A stretch of 64,000 bases of DNA, taken from NCBI GenBank assembly GCA_964482435.1, contig CAYZXL010000002.1:62001-126000 (forward strand), given 5' to 3'. A model generated the notes under the pieces. That model made no database searches, was not told where the DNA came from, and was given only the letters and a program-made list of their open reading frames with translations. The position numbers were made by a program, and so were the translations under genes. This document shows, one piece after another, positions 16,666-27,000 of the stretch; the stretch's first letter is position 1, and each line of letters begins with the position of its first letter. This DNA is from CAYZXL01 sp964482435. Lineage in GTDB: Bacteria > Auribacterota > JABMQX01.

Positions 16666-17067
16666 TCAATGCACCTTCGGATTTCGCGGCACGAAAACGT
16701 TTTTCCCCTTGAGATGAAAGCTCAACTGCCTCGTCAGCTCCCCTTGTTCTTCGACACCTGCATCAGCTTCCCCTAACGCCGAGAAATAGAAAACCAGCAG
16801 GTCCGTCATCCGCTGGAGAACATCCTCAAGCGACCGTCCCCGACACGCCACCCCAGCTTCCGGACAATACGCCTGGTACTCTTCGTCTCCCTGCCCTCGA
16901 ACTTCAATCTTGATTTGCACCGGACTCCTCTCAAACCATGCCGAAAAGTCGGCCACCTCCGAAGCACGCCGGGCCAACTTCTTTTGACTTGTTCTCTTCC
17001 GTGCCGCCAGAGCTGCCGAAAGCTCCGCATGCCTTTCTGTATAAAGCAACAGCCGCCTTTTCGACAA
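16666..17067 (-). CDS. HicB-like small protein without a HicA partner
   Basis: Up to 133 residues from a TTG start; a GTG at 16920 with GAGAGGAG just upstream would give an 84-residue protein. The central part QIKIEVRGQGDEEYQAYCPE, then GVACRGRSLEDVLQRMTDLL, resembles the partial RNase-H fold of HicB antitoxins (strand, strand with 'aycPel', helix). No HicA-type toxin (a small basic dsRBD-like protein) can be seen on either side. The N-terminal ~48 residues of the long version are basic and helical and may not be translated. It could be an orphan antitoxin-like protein. Confidence 0.5.
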   Translation of the reverse strand: MSKRRLLLYTERHAELSAALAARKRTSQKKLARRASEVADFSAWFERSPVQIKIEVRGQGDEEYQAYCPEAGVACRGRSLEDVLQRMTDLLVFYFSALGEADAGVEEQGELTRQLSFHLKGKNVFVPRNPKVH

Positions 17068-17206
17068 CTCAATTATTTGCTACCAAATTGCCGTTCCCAA
17101 GTCAAGACCTATTCACGTCATATCAAGACCTGCCCCTCCGTTAGCCTCCAGAATCCGATGACCTGCCAAGAGACCCCAAAAAACCGCCGCGTGCCCTTCC
17201 CCAGAA

Positions 17207-18133
17207 TTACCCCTTCCGCCGTCTGAGACTGTCGAACAGGACCGCCCCGATCACCACGACCCCAAACACAACCTTCTGCCACTGCTCACTCACCTGCCGA
17301 ATCACCAGCCCCTCCTTCAAAACACCCATTATGAGTGCGCCAATGAACGTGCCAATCACCGTTCCTTCTCCCCCGGAAAGGCTCGTCCCGCCGATAATCA
17401 CCGCCGCGATCGCATAAAGCTCGAACCCTTCCCCGGCGAGCGAACTGCCCGTCAAGAGCTTCGTCCAGTAGATGATCCCTCCGATCCCTGCGGTTATCCC
17501 GCAAAGCACGAAAGCCATAATCTGCACACGGGCAACAGGAATCCCCGAATAGCGTGCCGCCTGGGCATTTCCCCCGACCGCATAAACGTACCGCCCGAAT
17601 CTGAATGAGCTTAACACAAAGTGCGCCACAAGCATCGTTGCTATCGGAAGAACCAGCCGCACGGCAAGCAGAGCGCCAAAATCCCCCTTCGTACCGATCG
17701 TCTGTCCACGCGAAATAACGTAAGCCAAACCCCAGCATATCATGTACATCCCAAGGGTCGTGATGAAGGACGGGATCTTTCCCTTCACCGTTATGATGCC
17801 GTTCAGGAAACCGACGAGCGTCCCCGCCAAAATCGTCGCAGAAGTCGCAAGAGCCAGATTTCCGGTCGCGTTCAGCACTATGACAAAAAGAACGTTGCAC
17901 AGAGCGAGTGCACGCCCGACGGAAAGGTCAATCCCCCCGACGAGGATTGCGAACGTCATCCCCGTCCCCAGAACGATGTTGAAGGTGCAGTAATCGAGCA
18001 TCACAAGAAGGTTGCCCTTCCCCAGAAGAATCGGAACCCCATTCTCGTCCTTCGGGCTGAGGGCTGCCAGAATCCCGAAAATGACCACAAGCCCAATGGC
18101 CAGATTTATGATATTTGCATACTGACTTCTCAT
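17207..18133 (-). CDS. Sugar ABC transporter permease (RbsC/BPD_transp_2 family), solitary
   Basis: 308 residues with about 8-10 hydrophobic segments. Family marks are TFAILVGGIDLSVGRALALC near residue 65 and the ATPase-contact region RFGRYVYAVGGNAQAARYSGI. Also conserved are AIAAVIIGGTSLSGGEGTVIGTFIGALIMGVL. It forms the inner-membrane channel of monosaccharide uptake systems, working with a periplasmic binding protein and an ATPase. Neither lies next to it here; flanking DNA is the HicB-like gene and an 800-bp gap. It may share components coded elsewhere, such as the XylF-like protein at 59.1 kb. Confidence 0.9.
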   Translation of the reverse strand: MRSQYANIINLAIGLVVIFGILAALSPKDENGVPILLGKGNLLVMLDYCTFNIVLGTGMTFAILVGGIDLSVGRALALCNVLFVIVLNATGNLALATSATILAGTLVGFLNGIITVKGKIPSFITTLGMYMICWGLAYVISRGQTIGTKGDFGALLAVRLVLPIATMLVAHFVLSSFRFGRYVYAVGGNAQAARYSGIPVARVQIMAFVLCGITAGIGGIIYWTKLLTGSSLAGEGFELYAIAAVIIGGTSLSGGEGTVIGTFIGALIMGVLKEGLVIRQVSEQWQKVVFGVVVIGAVLFDSLRRRKG

Positions 18134-18939
18134 CCCTGTTCACTCCGCTTATGGGAGTCGCTGCCAGGGTTTCGCACGCACCTGACTTAGTACACGTGTT
18201 CGCAAATACAGTGACGAACCAGACGCGCCCGCGCGACGCGGGGGAACCTCTTCTGAGCGGCACTGTGTCCTGCCGGGCTTCAGCCGGCAGTTTCCCTTAG
18301 CCACCGTCTTCAGGCGGTGGCATCAGAGTCGCGCGACTTCCAATCTGGAGCCGGCTTTAGCCGGGCTTCTTGATGACGGGATTCATCCCAAAAATACGTC
18401 ACCGTATTTATGAATGGGAGCACTTAGCGCACGAGGCTTCAGTGCTTGCACCCTCAACAAGGCCATAATTCCTTGTTGCGGAGCGCCTCTGGAGACGCGA
18501 TTGAGACCCAGAACAACAGAAACGACACACAGAGAAAGGCTCAACTGAAGGGCCGCTCACGCAGAATGCCCACCCCCGCGTCACGACCGCTCTTCGCGCT
18601 TGAATCCCGCGCAATTGTGCGGAGATATTATCACCCGACCCCTGCAAAGCAACACCTTTCATCGCTCTGCTTGCCGCGCATAGCCGGGCCTCGCGGTGCG
18701 CCGGTCGAACTTCCAACCGCTTGATGTCGAACCGTCGTTCCACGGGCGGAGTAGGGGAGCCGTCTGCTTTTTTTCTCCGCAACGCCAACCACAGCGGAGG
18801 AACTCATACATCCGAGCTTTCCCTCTCCGTGCTTGACCTCGCTCTTTGCCCACGCCCTCTTCCTGCCGGGGACTTCCCCGAATGAACCGCCATTCGTGAA
18901 AACATCGCGCGAAGCATCCCGCGCCACACCCAACGGCAA
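18134..18939. other. 800-bp gap with hairpin repeats
   Basis: No gene is supported. The left half is dominated by short inverted repeats (separate entry, 18270-18372). One copy of the polar 11-mer GAGTAGGGGAG lies at 18749-18759. The right half has only low-quality open frames. Confidence 0.6.
18270..18372. repeat. Cluster of REP-like hairpins
   Basis: Three hairpins in ~100 bp. CTGCCGG/CCGGCAG arms lie at 18270-18290 and perfect GCCACCG/CGGTGGC arms at 18300-18321. GCCGGCT/AGCCGGG (one mismatch) lies near 18350-18368. All have loops built on CTTCAG or TTTA. They resemble REP-type intergenic palindromes and could also stop transcription. Confidence 0.6.
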
Positions 18940-19833
18940 TCATTCCTTTTCCTCGGTCACCTTCCTCCCTTTTTCCTCCGCGAGGTGGCGCAGTCTTTGA
19001 ACCGCTTTGCCGCAGGTCTCCCTGCATGACTCGTCCGTCGCCCCGAACGCCATGACCTCCACCGGCATTCCCACATCGCTCTTGAACCCGCCGACGAGCG
19101 CCTTGACGTAGGTGCCGGGAATCTCCTGCATGACAGCCGTCATCAAAGGCGTCAGCTCGGACTCGTGCATCATGACGATCAGCCGGCGCGAACAGCTCCT
19201 ATACCCCGTCGCCCTCTGCACAATATCGGCCACATGCTCGGCAAAGCACGCATAAACCTCCCGCGGCGGCCCGGGCATCGCAACAATCTCCGTCTCTCCT
19301 TCTTGAATAATACTCACCGGCGACACACCCGCAGGATTCGGCAAAACCTTCGCCCCTTCAAGCGACGATGTTGAAATCGCAAAGTGCGGCGGAAGCTCTC
19401 CGACCGACACGTTTCTCTTCTTCGCGATGTACTCGAGGATGTCCGGCCTCTTCACGATCTTTCGCCCGGTAACCGCCGACAAAGCCTCTCGCGTCCTATC
19501 GTCTTCGGTGTGTCCCAATCCGCCCGTGACGAAGATGAACCTCGGCTTACGGCCGAGGGCATCCTTGATCACAGAACAGATGTCTCCTACATCGTCCCGG
19601 ACGCAGACAATTCTCTGAACAAGAACTCCTCGCCGCGTCACCTGGTCCGCTATCCAGAAAGAGTTCGTATCGTAAACCCTCCCGTAACAAAGCTCATCTC
19701 CGATGGCCAAAATCTCTGCGCGCACGGAGGTCCCATCTCCTCTCTGAAGTCCGCTTGAGGACCAACCCCTGCCCGCCCATAGACACGCTGCAATCGGCAC
19801 AAGCCAGGCCAACAAATCAAGCACCTTCCTCAT
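18940..19833 (-). CDS. CinA-type MoCF-domain protein with a signal sequence
   Basis: 297 residues. AEILAIGDELCYGRVYDTNSFWI and VTGGLGHTEDDRTREAL match the molybdopterin-binding (MoCF) fold of CinA N-terminal domains; usual members read GGLGPTxDD. NPAGVSPVS and IVAMPGPPREV are the later CinA blocks. The nicotinamide-nucleotide amidase domain is absent. Unusually, ~36 residues precede the domain and form a hydrophobic leader (VLDLLAWLVPIAACLWAG). The ATG at 19833 has an excellent AGAGGAG site, so this leader is probably real. A GTG at 19725 would make a cytosolic form. Function unknown; CinA homologues bind or hydrolyse nucleotide derivatives. Confidence 0.8.
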   Translation of the reverse strand: MRKVLDLLAWLVPIAACLWAGRGWSSSGLQRGDGTSVRAEILAIGDELCYGRVYDTNSFWIADQVTRRGVLVQRIVCVRDDVGDICSVIKDALGRKPRFIFVTGGLGHTEDDRTREALSAVTGRKIVKRPDILEYIAKKRNVSVGELPPHFAISTSSLEGAKVLPNPAGVSPVSIIQEGETEIVAMPGPPREVYACFAEHVADIVQRATGYRSCSRRLIVMMHESELTPLMTAVMQEIPGTYVKALVGGFKSDVGMPVEVMAFGATDESCRETCGKAVQRLRHLAEEKGRKVTEEKE

Positions 19834-20156
19834 AAACCGCTCCTCTCTTGCCGAAAACTTCAGTCGGAAGTTGATGCGGCCATTCTAACGTTTTCTCGGC
19901 CCCTTGTCTCCATGCACGCAACGGAATCCTACCGAGGAGAAACCGCTGCACCTTCGAGCCCCACTCAACGACGAGCACCCGACCCCCGAACCAAACTCGC
20001 CTCGCCCGACAGAAACCGATTGATATGGCCCCACCGTTACACTAACATTCGGCAAAGTGTTCTCAAGTTGGGCTCTGGTCTCGTCGTCGCGAAGATGTCT
20101 CCGAAGTCGCATCCAGGCCCACGAGATGTCTCCAACCACTGTTTTTTCGGTGACCG
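19834..20156. other. Divergent gap before the transglutaminase operon
   Basis: 323 bp between the divergent CinA-like and DUF3857 genes. It must hold both promoters, but I find no hexamer pair good enough to mark. Confidence 0.4.
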
Positions 20157-23100
20157 GTGAACAGGCATAAAAGAACCCGCCTTTCGCTCCTTTTCGTCGT
20201 CGTCCTGGCAATTGGCGCCAGCCTATATGCGGCAAGCTCCCGTTCCACTTCTTCACACGAGAAGCCGCTCCGCCAATCTGCTTTCGACCGCGACCTCGAT
20301 GCGGAAATCGCCCTTCTCAAGAAACATATCCACAAGGCAGCGGAGCCGACATCCGAGCTCCGCTTGACCCTTCAATCAACGGAGGGGTCAGCTTCTCGCA
20401 TCGAACCCTTTCTGCGCCTCTACGCCATTTGGGACTTCACCGACTTCGCTCGCTGGGACGGACGGATACCGAACATCCTGACTGAAATCCTTGCCTCGCA
20501 AAAAGCCTCGCCGCTTCTCAAAAGTCATTCTCTCTGGTTCTTGCGCGAAGCGGACTTGAGGCAGGGCAACCTCGACGCCGCCCGCCAGAAACAAGACCAA
20601 CTCGGCTTCGTCACCGACTGGCTCATCATCGGCCCCTTCGACAACGAAGGAATGGCGGGATTCGACCTCGTCTATCCGCCCGAAGAGGAGACAAACCTCG
20701 CCGAGACCTACAACGGCAAGGAGCGGCCCGTCTCCTGGCGTCCGGCGCCGACCTGCCGCTGGGGCCTGGAGTCTCTCCGCGTCCAATCTAAGACAGATTC
20801 ATCGCAACTTGACTCCGGCTCGCTCAGCAATCCGCCCAGTCCTGAGCGCGCTCCTATTCCGGCTGATTGCTATATTGACCTCGCAGCAATGCTCAGGCCC
20901 GACTCAAACACCGCCGCGTACGCTCTGTCGTTCGTCTTCTCGCCGGAATCCCAGCCCGTCGCCGTGCGCCTCGCTTCGGACGATTGTGGCAAGGTCTGGG
21001 TTGCCAACCGCCTCGTCCTTTCCGACGGCGACCGGCATCTCATTGGATTCGACCAGGCAGTCGCCGCAGCCTTCCTGGAAAAAGGCTGGAACGCACTGCT
21101 CGCCAAAGTCTGCCAGGAGGATGGCCCCTGGGGCTTTCGGCTTAGGTTGACAGCCCCCGATGGCAGCCTGCTCTCTTCACTTCGGCATATCGAGAGCGCC
21201 GACGACTTCGCCGCTGCCCTCCAACAGAACAAGCCAGAGAAAGCCGAGCAGCCTGCTGCCGATTCTGCGGTCAATCCGATACCAGTAGCCGACCCAATCG
21301 CCGAGCTAAAAAGCCTCGGCGCCGCGAATCCGGATAATGCCCAATACCACGCGAACCTCTCATTCTTCCTCTCCCGCACGAAAGCCTGCGACAGGAGCAC
21401 AAGACAGGACGTGCGTGAGCTCGAGACCGCCGTCAGTCTCGCCCCTCGCGAATGGAAGTACCATCTGTGGCTCGCCGAGCTATACGACGACGAGAACAAA
21501 AAGAGGGCCTCCAACGAGAAAGTCATAGACCTCAACCCGGACTGTGCGCCCGCGTACTCAAACCTCGCCAGGCACTACGCGTATAAGAAACTTGAGGACA
21601 AATCAATCCAGCTCTATCGCGAAGCCCTCGCAAGAGACCCTTCCTACTATCCCGCCGTTCTTGGTCTGGCGGAGCAACTCAGCGCCAGCTCCCAAAAAGC
21701 CGTAGCCGCCAACCTCCTCAGAGAAGTCCTCGCCTCTTATCCGGACGCGCCTTATCCACGCACCTTCGCCGTTGGGTTCACCCCTTTCCCGACGACACCG
21801 CAGCGCTTAGAGAGAACGTGCCATGACGCCCTCCGGCTCAATTTCTGCGACAACGATGTCCGAAAAACTCTTCTGTCTCGCTACGACCGCCGCCACGACC
21901 TCGACGGAGAAATCTGCCAGCTCAAGCTCATGGAGGAAATCAGCCCCCTCCCCACCTCGACTTTTCTCACCCACGCCCGCATCCTTTCAGACCGGGGCGA
22001 TTATGACGAGGCGATGAGTCTCATTGACCACGCTCTCTCTATTTGTCCCGAGGACGACGCCGCTCTCAGACAAAAGGGCGAGGTGCTTCTCCAGCAAGCA
22101 CGCCGAGACGAAGCCATAGAATGGCTCCAGAGATCATTCGCAGTCAAACCTCAGAACCGTCCCCTCAGGGAGTACATCGAATTCCTGAAACCAAAGCAAA
22201 AGCCCTTCGAGGACGACTATAAGCGCGATGCCGCTTCTCTCGTCGCAGACGCAGCTTCCGAAACTGGCAGCGAGGGCGATTCTGCTGTTTACCTCTTCGA
22301 CCTGTGGGTCAGAGAAGTCCATCCCAACGGCCTGTCAAATTCCTATCACCAGGAAGTCGTCAAAATCCTCAGCGAGGCCGCCGTCGAGAATTTCCGCTTC
22401 CGGCGGGCGATATACCGCCCCACAACCGATGAGGTTCAGGTCAAAGCCGCCAGGGTCTTCAAAAAAGACGGTCGCATCCTCAACGCCGACGGGCCTTTCA
22501 CCTACACATTTGGCGGAGAGGAGAAACTTTACTATGACCTCGAAGCCAGGTACGTTCGATGCACCAACCTCGAGCCCGGCGACGTCATCGAGTTTAGTTA
22601 CCGGGCGAACGCCATCACCCCAACAAACATGTACGGCGACTACTACGGAGACCTCGTCTATCTCAAGGATGTTGTGCCGAAAAAGCTCGTCGAGTACGTC
22701 GTGATTGTCCCTCCCGGTAAGAACCTCTACTACAAGGTCGTCGGGACGGACCTTCAGCCTTCGATTGAGACGCGAAGCGATAACTCTGTTTACACCTGGA
22801 AAGCCGAGAACGTGAGCAAAATTGAATCCGAACCCTTCATGCCCGGTTACTCGGAGGTCCTTCCATACGTCCACGTCTCGACCTACAAGGACTGGGAAAG
22901 CGTCGGTGAGTGGTACTGGAATCTCATCCGCGACCAATTCCTCCTTGACAGCGCCGCGAGAACGGAGCTCGCCAGAGTCCTCACCGGGCTAAAAACCGAA
23001 CAGGAAAAGATCATCGCCATCTATAACTACGTCGTCCAGAACACCCGATACATCGGCCTTGAATTCGGCATACATGGCCACAAACCCTATCCGGCCTACA

Positions 23101-24050
23101 AAGTCAATCTCAGAAGATTCGGCGACTGCAAGGACAAAGCCGCGCTCATGACGGCTCTCCTCAAGGAAATCGGCGTTGATGCTTGCATGGCTGTCGTCCG
23201 CACCAAAAGTAAAGGGGCCATCGAACCCGAACCTGCCTCCCTTGCTATATTCGACCACGTCATCTGCCACATTCCAAAATACGACCTGTGGCTCGATGGC
23301 ACAGCCGAATATTCCGGTTCGCGCGAGTTCCCTTACGAGGATCAAGGCACATGCGCTCTCGTCGTCGGTAAAGGCATCCGCCGGTTCGTCACGACGCCTG
23401 TCCTCCCGAGCGACCACAACGTCATTTCCGACGCCTACCAGGCGGAAATTCTCCCCAATGGTGCAATTCAGTTCGCGCTGACTCGAGAATCCGCCGGCCA
23501 ATACGCCTCCTATTTCAGAAAAAGTTACCTGGAAGAGAAGGACCGGGAAAACGCCCTCGCCAGGGCATGGGGCACAACTCTTCCCAACGTCCGCTTCTCC
23601 GACATCCGGTTCGATGACCTCAGACAGCTCGAAAAACCAGTCCGATACTCCTTCAAAGCCCTCGCCCCAAACTACGCCGTTACCGACGCAAGCGGCTCCA
23701 TGGCTTTCTCGTGTCTTATCGGCAAGCTCAACCTGACTCGCCGATTCGCTCCTCTCTCAAAAAGAAAATTGGACCTCGTCATGGACTTCCCCTGGAGCGC
23801 CCAAGCCTCCGTCAAATTCAGCCTGCCCCCAGGCTACAAAGTGCTCAGTCTGCCCCAGGACATTCACCTCCAGACCGATTTCGGCAAATGCGATGTCGAG
23901 TCGTCCTCACCCGATGCCTCGTCTGTGAACGTGGGACTTCGTTTCTCTCTCGACGTCACCCGAATCCGCCCGGACCAGTACGACGCCTTCCGCGAGTTCT
24001 GCCGCCTGGTTGATGAAAAACACGATGAAAAAATTCGGATAGCCAAATGA
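20157..24050 (+). CDS. TPR/DUF3857 protein with an intact transglutaminase domain
   Basis: 1297 residues, GTG start with a weak ribosome site, signal peptide or anchor in the first ~27 (SLLFVVVLAIGASLYAA). Residues ~100-350 hold a PA14-like sandwich region (DWLIIGPFDNEGMAGFDL). TPR units follow at ~380-690 (CAPAYSNLARHYAYKKLEDK, PEDDAALRQKGEVLLQQ). DUF3857 is at ~700-880 (KVRE-like strands, LEPGDVIEFSYRAN). The transglutaminase core keeps the full triad: C991 in RRFGDCKDKAAL, H1034 in FDHVICHI, D1047 in LWLDGT. Such proteins are periplasmic or surface-bound and may cleave or crosslink peptides. The next gene starts inside its stop codon (ATGA). Confidence 0.88.
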   Translation: MNRHKRTRLSLLFVVVLAIGASLYAASSRSTSSHEKPLRQSAFDRDLDAEIALLKKHIHKAAEPTSELRLTLQSTEGSASRIEPFLRLYAIWDFTDFARWDGRIPNILTEILASQKASPLLKSHSLWFLREADLRQGNLDAARQKQDQLGFVTDWLIIGPFDNEGMAGFDLVYPPEEETNLAETYNGKERPVSWRPAPTCRWGLESLRVQSKTDSSQLDSGSLSNPPSPERAPIPADCYIDLAAMLRPDSNTAAYALSFVFSPESQPVAVRLASDDCGKVWVANRLVLSDGDRHLIGFDQAVAAAFLEKGWNALLAKVCQEDGPWGFRLRLTAPDGSLLSSLRHIESADDFAAALQQNKPEKAEQPAADSAVNPIPVADPIAELKSLGAANPDNAQYHANLSFFLSRTKACDRSTRQDVRELETAVSLAPREWKYHLWLAELYDDENKKRASNEKVIDLNPDCAPAYSNLARHYAYKKLEDKSIQLYREALARDPSYYPAVLGLAEQLSASSQKAVAANLLREVLASYPDAPYPRTFAVGFTPFPTTPQRLERTCHDALRLNFCDNDVRKTLLSRYDRRHDLDGEICQLKLMEEISPLPTSTFLTHARILSDRGDYDEAMSLIDHALSICPEDDAALRQKGEVLLQQARRDEAIEWLQRSFAVKPQNRPLREYIEFLKPKQKPFEDDYKRDAASLVADAASETGSEGDSAVYLFDLWVREVHPNGLSNSYHQEVVKILSEAAVENFRFRRAIYRPTTDEVQVKAARVFKKDGRILNADGPFTYTFGGEEKLYYDLEARYVRCTNLEPGDVIEFSYRANAITPTNMYGDYYGDLVYLKDVVPKKLVEYVVIVPPGKNLYYKVVGTDLQPSIETRSDNSVYTWKAENVSKIESEPFMPGYSEVLPYVHVSTYKDWESVGEWYWNLIRDQFLLDSAARTELARVLTGLKTEQEKIIAIYNYVVQNTRYIGLEFGIHGHKPYPAYKVNLRRFGDCKDKAALMTALLKEIGVDACMAVVRTKSKGAIEPEPASLAIFDHVICHIPKYDLWLDGTAEYSGSREFPYEDQGTCALVVGKGIRRFVTTPVLPSDHNVISDAYQAEILPNGAIQFALTRESAGQYASYFRKSYLEEKDRENALARAWGTTLPNVRFSDIRFDDLRQLEKPVRYSFKALAPNYAVTDASGSMAFSCLIGKLNLTRRFAPLSKRKLDLVMDFPWSAQASVKFSLPPGYKVLSLPQDIHLQTDFGKCDVESSSPDASSVNVGLRFSLDVTRIRPDQYDAFREFCRLVDEKHDEKIRIAK

Positions 24051-27000
24051 GACTTCTCAGGAAAACTGCATGCCTTCTCGTCGTTGCTCTAATAGTTCTC
24101 GTCGGCGCCGCTTTCCCCTTCGACTATTACCCTTTCCGCGGCATGGACGATCCTGCAAGTCAACTGGAATCCCTCACCCAGAAATGCCAGACCGATCCCA
24201 GCCCGGAACTCTTGACCACTGTCGGCTGGCTGCTTCATGTTTATCGCAACGACAACCTCAAAGCTCACGAGTTCTTCGAGAAAGCCCTCGAGGCTCAGCC
24301 GGAAAATCCCTGGGCGAAATTCGGCCTGTGCGTCATCCACGAGATTCAAGGCGACTTCGATGCTGTCCTTTCAAATTCCATCGCCCTCTGCGAAACCTCT
24401 CCCGACCATCCTCTCGCCTTTCTCGCCCTCCTCAACCTGCGATTCCTTTTTGGCCAGGTCGGGAGCTTCAATGAACGCGTCGAGCCGGTCCTCCGCTCCT
24501 TCCTCGACGAGCGCCGCTCACGCTCGGTTCAATCTGACGAAATCTGCCGCGAAATCCTCTCCGCGATATGCCGCTCGAAAAACGACCCGGAGGGCTTGAT
24601 GCGCCTTGTCCGCGAAGGGGGCTTCATCACCGACTGGCGAATCGTCGGCCCGTTCGGCGACTACCCGAATCTCTCCTTTCTCTCGACGTGGCAGCCGGAG
24701 TCCGACCGCGCCCTTAAGTCGCGCTACAGGCTCGGCGACCGAAGTGTCGAACCCCGCCCCTATATATCCGAATACGGCCCAATTCACCCCCATTGGGGCG
24801 AACAGGGCGTTCACTACGCCGAGACCTTCTTGCGCTCTGCCAACGCCCAGGACGTAATCTTCAGAATCTCCTCTCCCTTTCCCATCGCTCTGTTCCTCAA
24901 CAACCGCCCCATCTACTCAAAAGACCTCGTTCGCTCCCATCTCCCCTTCGTCGAGTACGTCAGGGCGACCCTCCCGCGAGGGTGGAACAGGCTCCTCTTG
25001 AAATCCTCCTTTGAAACCTGGAATCTCTCCCCGGGCCCCGCCTACAAGAGCCTTCGTTTTAGATGCACAATGTCTCCTCTCGTCGTTGCGCCAGCAGTTC
25101 AGGTTCTCCGTTATCCTTGCGGCCCGGCGAACATCTCAATCAGCTCGTCCCCTCGCCTCTGGCGCCAGAGCGCAGAGCCTGAACACGCTCCCTATTTTCC
25201 CGGGGCACTCGAGCATCTCTCCGAATTGGCCGCGGCCAACCCGAAGGACCCCCTCGCTTCGGGTCTCTGCGCGATTATCCACGCAGCGGAGGGAAATGCT
25301 CAAGCAGCCAACCGGCTCCTCCGTTCCGCCCTCGCCCACGCGCCATCCTCCTTCTTCAACTACGCCCTCGGCATGGTCATCCTCGACGACCCGAGCCTGC
25401 CTCTCCGCGTCAGGCAAAGCGAAGCGAAGGAAAGGTTCAATTCTGCCCTCGCCGCTGGCACTTTTCCCCTCGCCTTGTTCCAGATTGCTCTCCTCGACTC
25501 CGAAGAAGAAAAGCACCTTGAGGCGATTGATAAACTGAACCAATGCGTTGCCCAATCCCCGAATTTTGTCTCCTGGCACGAGGCCCTTTACAGGCTCTAC
25601 CAGAAGAAAAAGTGGCAGACCGAGCAGCAAAACCAACTCTTCAAAATCCTCTCTCTGGGCGTCGAATCATGCGAGCCTCATCACCTCGCCGAGGACTACT
25701 ATCGAACAACCAGGCAATACGACAAGCTCACCGAGACAATCCATGCCCTCCAGCGTACTCACATCTACCCTCAATTCTCCGCGTCACACTATTTCGAAAT
25801 CGGCGACGATGCCAGGGCCATAGATGAATATAAGAAACTTAAACATCTTCAACCCCACGACGAGAACACGCGCAATTCCCTCGTCGAGCTTTACGAGAGA
25901 AACCTTCGCTGGGTTGATGCTGAAAAAGAGCTAAAGGCCGCAATAGAGCTGTTTCCCGAAAATCTCTCCTTCTCGAAAAGGCTCGCGGAATTGAAGTCCT
26001 ACTCCGGCCACACCTCCCAGGAGCGACAGATTTGGAAACGTGTCCTCGCTCACGACCCCGTCGAGAAACAGGCAAGACAAGCCCTGAAAGCCCTCGGCGA
26101 AAAGGACTCCCTTGATATGTATGATATATCGCCCTGGCGATACGTCCGCGACGAGCGAATCAGACAAAAATACGCTGGCGTCTCCTCCGCGATTATCATT
26201 GACCAGACCGTCGAGGAGATATATCCCAACTGCTCGGGCCGCCAGAGAACGCATGAACTCATCCTTCTCAACGACAGGAATGCCATTGACCGCTGGGGCG
26301 AACTCGACGTTCCTGGCGACGATGTCCTCGAACTGAGGACTATCAAAAAAGACGGCACTGTCGTCGAACCCGAGACTCCCCGGGAGGGAAAAACGACTTT
26401 CTCCATGGGCGGCCTCCAGGAAGGCGACTTCATCGAGTTCAAATACATCACAGCTACTCGCGCCTCTCCCCACCGCTCACCTCGCTACCTCGGCCAGCGA
26501 TTCTTCTTCCAGAATGTCGAGATTCCCATGGAGCTGTCGCAATATGTCATCATCGTCCCTGAGACAATGAAACTGAAATATGAAGAGGTGAACTCCCCTC
26601 CCTCTGCATCCGTTATCTACAGAATGGGCATGAAGATTTACAGATGGGAGGCAAGAAACATGCCCGCAGTCCCGCGCGAGCCCCTCGCCGCCTCCGAAAC
26701 TGAGTTCCTTCCCTTCGTCCGCGTCGGAGTCAACTTCGACTCGAGCGCCGAGTTCCTCCAGTACCAGGACCACAACGTTGCGATGATAAAAACCACCGAC
26801 GAGATCAAGGAGACCACTGCAAAAATCATCGCCGATTGTGCGGATGATTTGGTAAGTCGAGCGCGTGCTGTCTATTCCTTCGTCAACAAAGAGACTCGCG
26901 GCGGGGGCGGTTCGGCATTTCTCGGCAGGCCGGCAAACGAAACCCTCGCAGACCGGAGTGGCGACCGCCTCGCCCTCGCCACAGCCATGCTCGATGCCGC

